64,000 bases of DNA from JBQTII01 sp052387905 (GTDB lineage: Bacteria; Actinomycetota; Actinomycetes; Sporichthyales; Sporichthyaceae), in NCBI GenBank assembly GCA_052387905.1, contig JBQTIR010000005.1, positions 1-64,000 of the forward strand, given 5' to 3'. Position numbers and translations under genes: made by a program. Below are positions 16,877 to 26,341 of the stretch, piece by piece; the stretch's first letter is position 1; each line of letters opens with the position of its first letter. Under the pieces are notes generated by a model. The model saw only the letters and a program-made list of their open reading frames with translations, searched no databases and was not told the origin of the DNA.

Positions 16877-17241
16877 GAGCGGCTCCGCATGATCGTGACG
16901 GTGACGTCGTCCACGTCGGGGGCTACAGGGGCGTCGGGCTTGTGCACGGTGACCTCGACCTCTTGGACCGCCGCACTCTCCAGGGCGGTGGCGGCGATAC
17001 GTTCGGCGAGGGTCTCGATCAGGTTGACCGGGTTGCCCTCGACCAGCTGCAGGACCCGATCGGCCAGGCCGGCGTAGTCGACGGTGTCCGCGAGGTCATC
17101 GCTGTTCGCCGCACGTCGGGTGTCCAGACCGAGTTCCACGTCGACGTAGAACGTCTGCCCGTGCAGCCGTTCCGCCTCCAGGACACCGTGCCGGCCGAAT
17201 CCACGCAACCCCCGTAGCGCGACTCGATCCAGCTGGTGCAT
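16873..17241 (-). CDS. folB: Dihydroneopterin aldolase
   Basis: A 122-residue protein from ATG 17241, preceded by AAGGG; a GTG at 17256 is less likely. It converts dihydroneopterin to 6-hydroxymethyl-dihydropterin and glycolaldehyde. Visible are LRGLRGFGRHGVLEAER, FYVDVELGLD, DTVDYAGLADRV, NLIETLAERIA and VEVTVHKPDAPV, all typical. It forms a unit with folK and DUF3180. Confidence 0.95.
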   Translation of the reverse strand: MHQLDRVALRGLRGFGRHGVLEAERLHGQTFYVDVELGLDTRRAANSDDLADTVDYAGLADRVLQLVEGNPVNLIETLAERIAATALESAAVQEVEVTVHKPDAPVAPDVDDVTVTIMRSRS

Positions 17242-17353
17242 TCGGTGACCCTTCACGTCGGCGGGAGCGTGTACCGCTCAACCTACCCGCCTGTGCAAGA
17301 TGCGCCATCCCCGCCGTTGAGGCCGCCTACGGGACCACCGCCGCCTCTCGATC

Positions 17354-17812
17354 TCAGTCCTCGGCGTCGGGCATGCCGGAAATCACCGGGGATCCATGAC
17401 GGACCCAGAGCTTCCACCCGGCCGGCGTGCGACGGAAGACATGGGTGGCAACGCCTTTCGCACCGGCGAACGGAGCGTCCGTGCCGGCGTCGGTGTCATC
17501 GTCGCCGGAATCGGCCGCGGTGAGGATGTTCTCGACGCAGGTCAGCACGGCGACGTCGCCGCCGATGTCGGTCTCGACGTCGGTGAGCACGAACTGGATG
17601 TAGGTCGTGTTCGCCATGATCATCGCCCAGGAGCGCAGCACCGATTCGCGGCCGCGCAGGGTCGGCCAGCCCGGGTGCACGCAGACGATCGTCGAGGCGA
17701 GGTCGCCGTCGGCCCAGATGGCGCTCATGGCGTCGAAGTCGGCCGACTCGAAGGCGGCGTAGAGATCTTCGGTCAGCTCGACGACCCGCGCCCGGTCGCC
17801 CGCGTCGCTCAT
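17354..17812 (-). CDS. SnoaL/NTF2-like protein
   Basis: A 152-residue protein from ATG 17812. The pattern ELTEDLYAAFESADFDAMSAIWADG, then GWPTLRGRESVLRSWAMIM and GVATHVFRRTPAGWKLWVRHGSPV, is that of the NTF2-like/SnoaL cone fold (nuclear transport factor 2-like family), seen beside folP in many actinobacteria. Its substrate, if any, is unknown. It lies between folP and folB. Confidence 0.8.
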   Translation of the reverse strand: MSDAGDRARVVELTEDLYAAFESADFDAMSAIWADGDLASTIVCVHPGWPTLRGRESVLRSWAMIMANTTYIQFVLTDVETDIGGDVAVLTCVENILTAADSGDDDTDAGTDAPFAGAKGVATHVFRRTPAGWKLWVRHGSPVISGMPDAED

Positions 17813-17825
17813 GGGTCGATCCCGT

Positions 17826-17920
17826 GCTCATTACTGAGCAGCGGGTCGGAATCGGGCAGGTATCGGCGCCCGATTCGGTGCCTGGGCGCATTGGACAGGT
17901 GTCTGTCCTCAGTAATGAGC
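17826..17920. repeat. Dispersed palindromic repeat, family A copy 1
   Basis: Outer arms GCTCATTACTGAG (17826-17838) and CTCAGTAATGAGC (17908-17920) are perfect inverted repeats. An inner hairpin (GAATCGGGC / GCCCGATTC) lies between them. A related element is at 35080-35174. It fills the gap between folP and the SnoaL-like gene. Confidence 0.8.
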
Positions 17921-17933
17921 AGCGGGTTGGGGT

Positions 17934-18812
17934 TCATCGGGCCGGGGCGGGGTGGCCGGCGGCGGCCCAGGCGGCGGCGACCTCGACGCCGTCGCGGGTG
18001 GCGCGGGCATCGTGACTGCGCACGCACCAGGCCCCGTGCGCGGCGGCCAGGGCGGTGACGGCGACGCCGGCGGCCTCGCGCTCGGCGACCGGGCGCGGGG
18101 TGCCGTCGGGGGCGGGCAGCAGGCGGCCGAGGAAGGCCTTGCGCGAGGCGGCGACGAGCACGGGGCGGCCCAGGGCGTGCAGACGCCCGAGACCGGCCAG
18201 CAGCGCCCAGTTGTGCTCGGCGTTCTTCGCGAAACCGAGGCCCGGGTCCACGATGACGAGGGACGGGTCGACGCCGCCCGCGACGACCTGCTCGAGGCGC
18301 TGGGTGAGTTCGGCGACCACCTCGGCGACGACGTCGGTGTAGACCGCGCGTTCGGCCATGTCGATGCTGGGTCCGCGCGAGTGCATGAGCACGTACGGTA
18401 CGCGCGCTGCGGCGACCAACGCGGTCATCGCGGGGTCGGCTAGCCCCGCGCTGACATCGTTGACCAGCGCCGCCCCGGCGGCGATCGCCGCCTCGGCGAC
18501 GGCCGCGCGCGTGGTGTCCACCGAGACCACCACACCGGACGCCGCAAGCTCGCGGACGACCGGCACTACCCGGCGCAACTCCTCGTCGAGGTCCACCCGC
18601 AGCGCCCCGGGCCGCGTCGACTCCCCGCCGACATCGACGAGGTCCGCACCGGTTGCCGCCAGCTCGAGTCCATGCGCGACGGCGTTCCCGATGTCGAAAT
18701 ACCGCCCGCCGTCGGAGAACGAATCCGGAGTCACGTTGACCACGCCCATCACCAGGGTGCGCTCCGCGCGCGGGAGCCCCGGCAACGTCCAGCGTGTCGA
18801 CACCTGCGTCAC
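17934..18812 (-). CDS. folP: Dihydropteroate synthase
   Basis: About 292 residues. It condenses 6-hydroxymethyl-dihydropterin pyrophosphate with p-aminobenzoate and is the sulfonamide target. Motifs are VMGVVNVTPDSFSDGG, DVGGESTRPGA, NDVSAG, DPGLGFAKN and ASRKAFLGRL. GTG 18812 is chosen because GGAGGG lies about 8 nt upstream; a GTG at 18830 would add six residues. Confidence 0.95.
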   Translation of the reverse strand: MTQVSTRWTLPGLPRAERTLVMGVVNVTPDSFSDGGRYFDIGNAVAHGLELAATGADLVDVGGESTRPGALRVDLDEELRRVVPVVRELAASGVVVSVDTTRAAVAEAAIAAGAALVNDVSAGLADPAMTALVAAARVPYVLMHSRGPSIDMAERAVYTDVVAEVVAELTQRLEQVVAGGVDPSLVIVDPGLGFAKNAEHNWALLAGLGRLHALGRPVLVAASRKAFLGRLLPAPDGTPRPVAEREAAGVAVTALAAAHGAWCVRSHDARATRDGVEVAAAWAAAGHPAPAR

Positions 18813-18837
18813 CTTAGGCCCGCCCTCCACCTTGCTT

Positions 18838-18895
18838 CTTCGGGCGGCGATCCGACCTATCGAAGGCCCCGGATAGGTCCACCCGCCGCCCGAAG
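18838..18895. repeat. Nested inverted repeat between folE and folP
   Basis: CTTCGGGCGGCG (18838-18849) pairs with CGCCGCCCGAAG (18884-18895), and inside it GACCTATC (18854-18861) pairs with GATAGGTC (18872-18879). It could act as a folE terminator or attenuator, or be another palindromic repeat. Confidence 0.7.
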
Positions 18896-18903
18896 ATGGG
18901 GGC

Positions 18904-19530
18904 TCACCGGCGCGAGTTCGAGCCCAGGATCAGGCTCATCGCCTCGGCGCGGGTGGTCGCGTTCTTCAGCGTGCCGCGGACCGCGGAGGTCAACGTGCGC
19001 GCGCCGGCCTTGCGTACACCGCGCATGCTCATGCACAGGTGCTCGGCCTCGATCACGACGATCGCGCCCTGCGGCTCCAGGATGCGCATCAGGGCATCGG
19101 CGACCTGTGTGGTGAGGCGCTCCTGGACCTGCGGGCGTCGCGCATAGACGTCGACCAGGCGGGCCAGCTTGCTCAGGCCCGTGATCTTGCCGTCGACGGC
19201 CGGGACATAGCCGATGTGGGCGACGCCGTGGAAGGGCACCAGGTGGTGCTCACAGCAGGAGTAGAGCTCGATGTCGCGGACCAGGATCATCTCGTCGTGT
19301 CCGAGGTCGAACGTGGTGGTCAGCACGTCCTCGGGACGCTGCCAAAGCCCGCCGAACATCTCGGTGTAGGCCCGGGCCACGCGCGCCGGGGTATCGCGCA
19401 GCCCGTCGCGCTCGGGGTCCTCACCGAGTGCGGTCAGCAGGTCGCGGATCGCGCGCTCGACTCCGTCGGGGTCGTAGGGGCGGACGGCATTGCCGTCGGA
19501 GTCAGGGGGCAGCGACGTCGGGTGGACCAC
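18904..19530 (-). CDS. folE: GTP cyclohydrolase I
   Basis: A 208-residue protein that makes dihydroneopterin triphosphate from GTP, the first step of folate synthesis. Zinc ligands lie in YSCCEHHLVPF, with the later cysteine in HLCMSMRGV. Also seen are GLRDTPARVARAY, VDVYARRPQVQERLT and GTLKNATTRAEAM. GTG 19530 gives the usual N-terminal length; it has no strong ribosome site. Confidence 0.95.
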   Translation of the reverse strand: MVHPTSLPPDSDGNAVRPYDPDGVERAIRDLLTALGEDPERDGLRDTPARVARAYTEMFGGLWQRPEDVLTTTFDLGHDEMILVRDIELYSCCEHHLVPFHGVAHIGYVPAVDGKITGLSKLARLVDVYARRPQVQERLTTQVADALMRILEPQGAIVVIEAEHLCMSMRGVRKAGARTLTSAVRGTLKNATTRAEAMSLILGSNSRR

Positions 19531-19574
19531 GTCCGTCAGCCTACGCAGGCACCGCGCGCGATCTCCCCGGCGGA

Positions 19575-19655
19575 CGTCCGACCAAGCGAGCGCTACAACC
19601 GATTGAAGGTTGTTGACGAGCGAGGCGAGGAACGTAAGCCACATCTGGTCGGACG
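19575..19655. repeat. Dispersed hairpin repeat, family B (CCA-stem type), long copy
   Basis: It begins CGTCCGACCA and ends TGGTCGGACG, a 10-bp stem. Compared with the 42-bp copy at 36578-36619 it carries about 39 extra bases in the loop, which include their own small hairpin (CAACC/GGTTG). It is followed by GCTGCGAAAGAGGCG, which recurs after the next element. Confidence 0.8.
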
Positions 19656-19686
19656 CTGCGAAAGAGGCGCCCGACACATGACGGGA

Positions 19687-19728
19687 CGTCCGAAGGAGCG
19701 GTCGTTATTGCAGCCACTTCTTCGGACG
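19687..19728. repeat. Dispersed hairpin repeat, family B (AAG-stem type), copy 1
   Basis: A 42-bp element beginning CGTCCGAAGG and ending TTCTTCGGACG. Its relatives are at 31463-31504 and 32213-32254. It lies between ftsH and folE, tandem with the long copy. Confidence 0.85.
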
Positions 19729-19742
19729 CTGCGAAAGAGGCG

Positions 19743-21791
19743 TCAGGCGGTGGGGGGGTCGAGCAGGGGGCGGCCGTGGCGGGCCTGGCCGGGGTTGGGC
19801 TCGTAGGCCGGGCGGTTGTCCGCAGGAATCGCCTTGGTGAGCTCGACGGGGTCGGCGACGCCGTTGGCCAGCGCGATCTCCTTGGGCGTCATCACCGGCG
19901 CAAGACTGGAGGGGACGCGCGCGTCCGATCCGGTCCAGGCCGGGCGCTGCGGGCGGCGGCGCAGGTCAGTGAAGATCTCGGCGATCTCCGCCTTGTTCAG
20001 CGTCTCCTTCTCCAGCAGGGAGACGACGAGGGCGTCCAGGACGTCGCGGTTCTCGGCCAGGATCGAGAACGCCTCGTTGTGCGCGGTCTCGATCAGCTTC
20101 TTGATCTCGGAATCGACGACCGCAGCGATCTCCTCGGAGTAGTCGCGCTGGTGGCCCATGTCGCGGCCGAGGAAGACCTCGCCCTGCTCCTGACCCAGCT
20201 TGATGGCGCCGAGGCGTTCCGTCATGCCGTACTGGGTGACCATCGCCCGGGCCAGCGCGGTGGCCTTCTCGATGTCGTTGGACGCGCCCGTCGTCGGGTC
20301 GTGGAAGATCAGTTCCTCGGCCGCCCGCCCGCCCATCATGTAAGCGAGCTGGTCGAGCATTTCGTTGCGTGTGGTCGAGTACTTGTCCTCGTCCGGCAGC
20401 ACCATCGTGTAGCCGAGCGCTCGGCCCCGCGACAGGATCGTGATCTTGTGCACCGGGTCGGTCTGTGGCAGGGCCGCGGCCACCAGAGCGTGTCCGCCCT
20501 CGTGGTAAGCGGTGATCTTCTTCTCTTTTTCCTTCATCAATCGCGAGGTTTTCTGCGGACCCGCGACCACGCGGTCGATCGCCTCGTCGAGGCAGTGATT
20601 GTCGATCAGCTTGCCGTCGTTACGGGCGGTCAGCAGCGCGGCTTCGTTGAGGACGTTGGCCAGATCCGCGCCGGTGAAGCCGGGGGTGCGGCGGGCGACG
20701 GCCATCAGGTCGACCTCGGGGTCGATCGGCTTGCCCTTGGCGTGCACCTTGAGGATCTCGTTACGGCCGAGCAGGTCGGGGCGCTCGACGGCGATCTGCC
20801 GGTCGAAGCGGCCCGGCCGCAGCAGAGCCGGGTCCAGGATGTCCGGGCGGTTGGTGGCAGCGATGAGGATGACGCCGCCCTTGACATCGAAGCCGTCCAT
20901 CTCCACCAGGAGCTGGTTGAGGGTCTGCTCACGCTCGTCGTGCCCGCCGCCGAGGCCGGCTCCGCGGTGCCGGCCGACGGCGTCGATCTCGTCGACGAAG
21001 ACGATCGCGGGCGCGTTGGCCTTGGCCTGCTCGAAAAGGTCGCGGACACGACTGGCGCCGACACCGACGAACATCTCGACGAAGTCCGAGCCGGAGATCG
21101 AGTAGAACGGCACGCCGGCCTCGCCGGCGACGGCGCGCGCAAGCAGGGTCTTGCCGGTCCCGGGCGGGCCGTAGAGCAGCACGCCCTTGGGAATCTTGGC
21201 GCCCATCGCCTGGAACTTGCCCGGCGCCTCGAGAAACTCCTTGATCTCGTACAGCTCCGCGACCGCCTCACCGGCGCCGGCGACATCGGCGAAGGTGGTC
21301 TTGGGGGTGTCCTTGGAGATCAACTTCGCCTTGGACTTCCCGAACTGCATGACGCGGGATCCGCCGCCCTGCATCTGGTTCATCAGGAACAGGAAGATCG
21401 CGACGATCAACACGAACGGCAGCAGCGTGATCAGGATCGAGACGAAGAAGTTCGTCCGCGGATTCGAGATGTCGTACTTGCCCTCGATCTTGCCCTCGGC
21501 GGTCTTGGTCTGCAGCAGAGTGGCGAGCTCCGCGCCCTGACGCTCGAGGTAGGAGGCCTGGATCTTGTCGTTCTTGGCCGGCTCCTTGAGCTCCAGCTTC
21601 AGCCGCGGCGAGCCGCCGCCGATCAGCTCGGCCTTCTTCACCTGGTCGTTGTTGATCGCCTCGATGGCGAGCGCCGTGTCGACGCTCTTGTAACCGTTGG
21701 CGGCGTCGAAGACCCGGCTGACCGCGATGACGGCGATCACGACCAGGATGATCCAGACCACCGGGCCGCGCAGATGGCGCTTGAGATTCAC
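19743..21791 (-). CDS. ftsH: ATP-dependent zinc metalloprotease FtsH
   Basis: About 682 residues. Two membrane helices (near residues 10-25 and 116-138) flank a short external domain. The AAA+ module has Walker A GPPGTGKT (208-215), FVDEIDAVGRHRG and the second region ATNRPDILDPALLRPGRFDR. The protease domain has the HEGGH zinc site (430-434). It degrades membrane and some cytosolic proteins. GTG 21791 (VNLKRHLRGPVV) matches the usual N-terminus, but its ribosome site is weak and GTGs at 21806 and 21815 are possible. Confidence 0.96.
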   Translation of the reverse strand: MNLKRHLRGPVVWIILVVIAVIAVSRVFDAANGYKSVDTALAIEAINNDQVKKAELIGGGSPRLKLELKEPAKNDKIQASYLERQGAELATLLQTKTAEGKIEGKYDISNPRTNFFVSILITLLPFVLIVAIFLFLMNQMQGGGSRVMQFGKSKAKLISKDTPKTTFADVAGAGEAVAELYEIKEFLEAPGKFQAMGAKIPKGVLLYGPPGTGKTLLARAVAGEAGVPFYSISGSDFVEMFVGVGASRVRDLFEQAKANAPAIVFVDEIDAVGRHRGAGLGGGHDEREQTLNQLLVEMDGFDVKGGVILIAATNRPDILDPALLRPGRFDRQIAVERPDLLGRNEILKVHAKGKPIDPEVDLMAVARRTPGFTGADLANVLNEAALLTARNDGKLIDNHCLDEAIDRVVAGPQKTSRLMKEKEKKITAYHEGGHALVAAALPQTDPVHKITILSRGRALGYTMVLPDEDKYSTTRNEMLDQLAYMMGGRAAEELIFHDPTTGASNDIEKATALARAMVTQYGMTERLGAIKLGQEQGEVFLGRDMGHQRDYSEEIAAVVDSEIKKLIETAHNEAFSILAENRDVLDALVVSLLEKETLNKAEIAEIFTDLRRRPQRPAWTGSDARVPSSLAPVMTPKEIALANGVADPVELTKAIPADNRPAYEPNPGQARHGRPLLDPPTA

Positions 21792-21944
21792 ATCCCGACG
21801 GTACACGCCGGGCACCGCCCGGGCCCGGTTGTAGGCTCCCTACGGTGATCCGGCGGGATGCATGACAAGGCGGAGGAGGAAGCCGTGTACGCAGTACCGG
21901 CGACGACGACAACGCAGTCAGGCGCCCGCCGGGCGCCGTTGGGG

Positions 21945-22496
21945 CTATTGATAGGCGTGGGGGGCCAGAGTCGCGACAAAGGGAAGATTCCGGTACCGCT
22001 GGGCGTAGTCCAGGCCGTAGCCGACGACGAACTCGTTCGGGATGTCGAAACCGAGGTACTTGACGCTGATGTCGACCTTGGTGGCCTCGGGCTTGCGCAG
22101 CAGCGTGAACACCTCCAGGCTCGCCGGACCCCGGCTGGACAGGTTGGCCAGCAGCCAGGACAGCGTCAGGCCGGAGTCGATGATGTCCTCGACGACCAGG
22201 ACGTGCTTGCCGCTGACGTCGGCGTCGAGATCCTTGAGGATGCGCACGACCCCGGAGGACTTGGTTCCCGAACCGTAGGAGGACACGGCCATCCAGTCCA
22301 TCTCCACCGGCAGGGCCATCGCGCGGGCGAGGTCAGCCATCACCATCACCGCGCCCTTGAGAACGCCGACCAGCAGCAACTCCTGGCCGGCGTAGTCGGC
22401 GTCGATCTGCTTGGCGAGTTCAGCAAGCTTGGCCGAGATGTCCGCGGCGGGAACGAGAACCCGTTCCAGGTCCGCGCCCAGATCTGCTTCGTTCAC
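21945..22496 (-). CDS. hpt: Hypoxanthine phosphoribosyltransferase
   Basis: A 183-residue purine-salvage enzyme. The PRPP motif VLVVEDIIDSGLTL is clear, with VGVLKGAVMVMADLARA near the N-terminus and FVVGYGLDYAQRYRNLPFVA at the C-terminus. GTG 22496 overlaps the tilS stop by 4 bp. The order tilS-hpt-ftsH is widely conserved in bacteria. Confidence 0.96.
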   Translation of the reverse strand: MNEADLGADLERVLVPAADISAKLAELAKQIDADYAGQELLLVGVLKGAVMVMADLARAMALPVEMDWMAVSSYGSGTKSSGVVRILKDLDADVSGKHVLVVEDIIDSGLTLSWLLANLSSRGPASLEVFTLLRKPEATKVDISVKYLGFDIPNEFVVGYGLDYAQRYRNLPFVATLAPHAYQ

Positions 22497-23593
22497 GAGT
22501 CGTGCCCCGCGGGGTGCGCATTCACAAACGTGAGCGTGTCACACCGGCGGACCGCCCGGATGCCTCCGGGCAGATCGATACCGCGCTGACCGCGCCAGTG
22601 GGTGACCAAGGTCTCCACGGCATTCACGTGCGCCGCGGTCAGGGCACCGGCCGGGGCGCCGGCAGCAATCGCGGCTGCGCGCAGGACGCGGGTGCGGATG
22701 GCCGGAAGCAGTGCAGCCAGGGCGGCGCAGTCCAGCGCCTTGTTGCGTTGGGCACGTCGTCCGTTGTGGTCGCGGTAATCGGACATATCGGGCGGCGAGA
22801 CGACCACAAAGGATGACGTGCCCTCGGGATATGGGCCGGTCGGAGTGTCCGCGTCGGAGGTGCAGGCGACCAGGGCGGCGATGGCCAGGGCGTCAAGGGC
22901 GTCGGCGTCGGCGCGCAGCAGCTCCGCGGTGCGGGCCAAGGCTCGGTCGATCCCCGGGCCGAGGGCTTTCTCCAGCACCGGGAGCACGTCGTTGCGGACG
23001 CGGACGCGGGCGTAGGTCGGGTCCGCGTTGTGCGGATCGGCCCAGGTGCGCAGGCCGGCCGCGGCGCAGGCTTCCCGTAGCCGTTCGCGAGGCAGCGCGA
23101 GCAGGGGCCGGCGGTAGATCCCGGCGACGGGGGCCATCCCGGCCAGCGAGCGAGCGCCCGAGCCGCGGGCAAGACCGAGCAGCACCGTCTCGGCCTGGTC
23201 GTCGCGGGTGTGCCCGAGCAGAACGACGGCTGCGCCGAGGCGAGCGGCCGCCTCGTCGAGCGCGTCGTAGCGGGCGGTCCGGGCCGCAGCCTCCGGTCCG
23301 CCGGCGGTACCGACGTCGACCGCGACCACCTCGACCGGATCGAAGCCGAGGTCGCGAAGCACGGCGGCAACCTGCTGCGCGCGCGCGGCCGAGCCGGGTT
23401 GCAGGCCGTGGTCGACGGTGACAGCGCCCGCGCGCAAACCGGCGCGGGGGGCCACGAATGCCACTGCCGCGGCCAGCGCCAACGAGTCCGCACCACCGCT
23501 GCAGGCCACCAGGACGAGAGCGCCAGTCGGGAGGTCGGCGAGTCCGCTCCGCACCGCGGTACGGACCTCGGCGATCGCGGGGCGCGGACCCAT
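22493..23593 (-). CDS. tilS: tRNA(Ile)-lysidine synthase
   Basis: A 366-residue protein from ATG 23593. It attaches lysine to C34 of the AUA-reading tRNA(Ile). The PP-loop ATPase motif SGGADS lies in VACSGGADSLALAAAVAF, followed by VDHGLQPGSAARA, LLGHTRDDQAETVLLGLARGSG and RPLL. It starts 7 bp after the zincin stop and overlaps hpt, so all three are likely one transcript. Confidence 0.95.
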   Translation of the reverse strand: MGPRPAIAEVRTAVRSGLADLPTGALVLVACSGGADSLALAAAVAFVAPRAGLRAGAVTVDHGLQPGSAARAQQVAAVLRDLGFDPVEVVAVDVGTAGGPEAAARTARYDALDEAAARLGAAVVLLGHTRDDQAETVLLGLARGSGARSLAGMAPVAGIYRRPLLALPRERLREACAAAGLRTWADPHNADPTYARVRVRNDVLPVLEKALGPGIDRALARTAELLRADADALDALAIAALVACTSDADTPTGPYPEGTSSFVVVSPPDMSDYRDHNGRRAQRNKALDCAALAALLPAIRTRVLRAAAIAAGAPAGALTAAHVNAVETLVTHWRGQRGIDLPGGIRAVRRCDTLTFVNAHPAGHDS

Positions 23594-23600
23594 TGCCGTC

Positions 23601-24710
23601 TCAGTCCGCGCTGGTGCGAGCACTCGGCAGTGCGCGCTGGCCGTGAAGGCGCTCAACCCAGGCGTCCGGGTCGTGCAACTCGGCCAGGGTGGGCAACGTC
23701 GCGGGGGACTCCCAGACCCGGTTGAACCCCGTCATCCCGACGCGCTCCACCACGCCGCGGACGAAGATCTCCCCGTCCCGGTACTGGCGCATCTTGGCCT
23801 CCAGCCCGAGCAGCCGACGCATCAGCGCGTCCAACCCGGAGGCGGACTGCCGGCGGCGGGTGAACGCCTCACGGATGGCGCTCACGCTGGGGATGACGTC
23901 GGGCCCGACACCGTCCATGACGAAATCGGCGTGCCCTTCGAGCAGGCTCATCACCGCCGTGATGCGGTCGAGCACCTCGCGCTGGTCGGGGGTGGCGATG
24001 AGGTCGACCAGGGAGCCACCGCCCCGCACGATCTGACCCATCCCGGTGAGCGCACGCTGCATCTGACGCAGCATCGCGGCCGGGTCGACGTCGGTGGCGT
24101 CGAGAAATGCAGCCATTTCGGCGCGGACGTGCTCGCGCAGCCACGGCACTGCGGTGAACTGCGTGCGGTGGGTCTCCTCGTGCAGGCACACCCACATCCG
24201 AAAGTCCGCCGGATCGACGCGCAGTTCGCGTTCGACGTGCACGATGTTGGGCGCGACGAGCAATAGCCGTCCGGGCTCGCCCGTTGCCGCAACCGGCAGG
24301 AACGGCTCGTATTGCCCCAGCACCTTGGAGCCGATGAAGGCCAGCAAGGCACCGAGTTCGACGCCGGTGATCCGGGCACCGACCCCGCGCAGCGCTCCGG
24401 ACGCCGGCCCGGAGCGCGCCTCGGCAAGTTTGGCCAGCAGCGGGGTGGAAAGCTCGGCGAACGCCTCGACGTTGATGTCCAGCCAACGATCGCGGTCGAC
24501 GACCAGCACCGGCGGCTCCGGGTCGCCGTACGAAAGCTGCGTGAACTCCGCGACGTGCTTGCGGGATTCCGCGGCGAAGCGGCGCAGCTGCGCGACGACC
24601 ACCTCGATCTCTCCGGCCGAGGCGGTGGGCGGTGGCGGCAGCAGGCGCAGCCCGGTCGCCCGTGCCACGCCCCAATCGATCAGCGGCGCACCGGCCGACT
24701 CGTCGCTCAT
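23601..24710 (-). CDS. Zinc-dependent metalloprotease, DUF2342/zincin_2 family
   Basis: A 369-residue protein from ATG 24710. The zinc-binding HEETH motif lies in VCLHEETHRTQF. The family, common in actinobacteria and placed beside tilS, is annotated as putative zinc metalloprotease or coenzyme F420 biosynthesis-associated protein; no activity is firmly established. It has no signal peptide, so it is probably cytoplasmic. Confidence 0.85.
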   Translation of the reverse strand: MSDESAGAPLIDWGVARATGLRLLPPPPTASAGEIEVVVAQLRRFAAESRKHVAEFTQLSYGDPEPPVLVVDRDRWLDINVEAFAELSTPLLAKLAEARSGPASGALRGVGARITGVELGALLAFIGSKVLGQYEPFLPVAATGEPGRLLLVAPNIVHVERELRVDPADFRMWVCLHEETHRTQFTAVPWLREHVRAEMAAFLDATDVDPAAMLRQMQRALTGMGQIVRGGGSLVDLIATPDQREVLDRITAVMSLLEGHADFVMDGVGPDVIPSVSAIREAFTRRRQSASGLDALMRRLLGLEAKMRQYRDGEIFVRGVVERVGMTGFNRVWESPATLPTLAELHDPDAWVERLHGQRALPSARTSAD

Positions 24711-24771
24711 GTCGTGAACGGTACGTGCCCCGCGAGCTCCTCGCGGCAGGACCACCGATCCACGGCGGCTG

Positions 24772-24861
24772 GCGCATCGATGCGCAACCGGTGGTCTCTG
24801 ATACGCAGATGGTGGCGATCTCACCGGTTTTCACCACGCGCAGCGCATCGATGCGCAACCG
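24772..24861. repeat. Dispersed repeat, family C copy 1 (twin GCGCATCGATGCGC)
   Basis: A 90-bp element bounded at both ends by the 14-bp palindrome GCGCATCGATGCGC followed by AACCG. After the first palindrome comes GTGGTCTCTGAT. The same layout recurs at 60546-60640. It lies between dacB and the zincin gene. Confidence 0.85.
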
Positions 24862-24877
24862 TTCGCGGCGAGGGGGT

Positions 24878-26341
24878 TCAGCGACAGCCGCAGCGGGCCA
24901 ACAGCGCCGCGACCCGGTCAAGCGCAGCCCGGGCGGCCAGGCCGGCGCCCGGGGAGACCGCGTCGGCGGCGACGTCGAAGGCCAGCAGGTGCCCGCTGGC
25001 GTCGACGACCAGACCGCCGAGGGTGACGACGCCGGTCAGGAAACCGCTCTTGGCGCGGACCAGGCCCCGGGCCTGGGTCGTGGTCGACGTCGCAAAGCGC
25101 AGAGCAAGCGTGCCGTTCACCCCGGCGATCGCGAGCCCGGCGCTGAGCCCCCCAGCCGGGGTGCCGGAGTTCGCCGCCGCGATGGCGAGGGTGCGCGCAA
25201 TGACCTGAGGGGGAATCAGGTTGTCGCGGGAGAGCCCGCTGCCGTCGAAGAGGCGCACGCCCGTGGTGTCGACCCCGAGCTCGCCGAGCTGCGCGAGGAC
25301 GGCCTGGGCGCCCCCGTCGAAGGAAGCCGGCAGGCTCCGGGCCAGCGCGACGTGGCGTGCCAGTGCCTCGGCCGCGTCGTTGTCGCTGGCGACCAGCGTG
25401 TGCTCGACCAGCGCCGAGATCGGTGCCGAGGTCACCTCGGCCACGAGCTGGGGTTCGGCGGTCGGCGCGGCCGTGCGCTGCTCGATCTCCCCGCGCACGG
25501 TCAGACCGCGCGAGCGCAGCTCGGCGGCGAACAGGCCGGCGGCAGTGGCGGCAGGGTCGAGCACCCGGCTGGTCGAGAGCGGGCCGATCCGGCCCTGGTC
25601 CACCGCGAGCGCGTGCACCCGGGCGACGACGTCGGCGGTGTAGGAGCGCTCCCAACGCGGGGACGCGTCCGGTCCGGTGAACAGGGCGTTGTCGTAACGC
25701 AGCCGGACGGTGTCGATCCCTTCGCCCCGCAACGCCGCGACGGTCTTGCGTGCCAGCTCGTCCAGGCTAGCCCGCCGCGGGTACGCCGGCAGCTTGTCGG
25801 TCCCGGCCGACAGGGAGGACAGCAACGGGTCTCCGCCGCCCACCAGGACCAGGCGCGCCACCGGCGGCGCAGAGTCGGGAACAGGCGCAGAGTCGGGAAC
25901 AGGCGGGGCGCCGGGGTCCGGAGAGGCGCTCGGCAGCGGCGGCGGGCCGTCCTCGCGCAGCACGCGGGTGCGCAAGACGGTGTCCGGTCCGACCGCGGCG
26001 AGGGTCGCGGCCGCGGTGAGCACCTTGGTCGTCGAGGCGGGGGTGGCCGCTCGGGCCCCGCCACGGGTGAACAGCACCTGGCCGCTGCGCACGTCGAGCA
26101 CCGAGATCGCGACGTTCCTGCCGAGCGCGGGATCGTTCAGCACTGCGCGCAGGGCGCCAGCCACCCCAGCCTGGGACGGCGCGGCGCCGGTGGGCGCGAG
26201 GGGCGCCAGCACGTCGGGCACCGCAGCGGCCGCTGACCCCGCCACGGGGATCGGGCTCGGCGCTGGGGAGTCTGCCGCCGCGAGGCTCGGTGTGAGCAGC
26301 GCCACCGCCGTCAGAGCCGCGATCGGGGCCCGCAGTGCCAT
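24878..26341 (-). CDS. dacB: D-alanyl-D-alanine carboxypeptidase, PBP4 (S13) type
   Basis: A 487-residue secreted protein with a signal peptide (LRAPIAALTAVALLTPSLAAA). The three active-site motifs of the S13 family are present: STTK (residues 103-106), SDN in VASDNDAAEALAR, and KSG in RAKSGFLTGV. The product trims peptidoglycan stem peptides outside the membrane. ATG 26341 faces ppa across an 82-bp divergent gap. Confidence 0.92.
   Translation of the reverse strand: MALRAPIAALTAVALLTPSLAAADSPAPSPIPVAGSAAAAVPDVLAPLAPTGAAPSQAGVAGALRAVLNDPALGRNVAISVLDVRSGQVLFTRGGARAATPASTTKVLTAAATLAAVGPDTVLRTRVLREDGPPPLPSASPDPGAPPVPDSAPVPDSAPPVARLVLVGGGDPLLSSLSAGTDKLPAYPRRASLDELARKTVAALRGEGIDTVRLRYDNALFTGPDASPRWERSYTADVVARVHALAVDQGRIGPLSTSRVLDPAATAAGLFAAELRSRGLTVRGEIEQRTAAPTAEPQLVAEVTSAPISALVEHTLVASDNDAAEALARHVALARSLPASFDGGAQAVLAQLGELGVDTTGVRLFDGSGLSRDNLIPPQVIARTLAIAAANSGTPAGGLSAGLAIAGVNGTLALRFATSTTTQARGLVRAKSGFLTGVVTLGGLVVDASGHLLAFDVAADAVSPGAGLAARAALDRVAALLARCGCR

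Noticed and set aside
19776..21848. A 690-codon plus-strand open frame across ftsH
   Set aside because: Antisense to a full-length ftsH; such frames are common in high-GC genomes.
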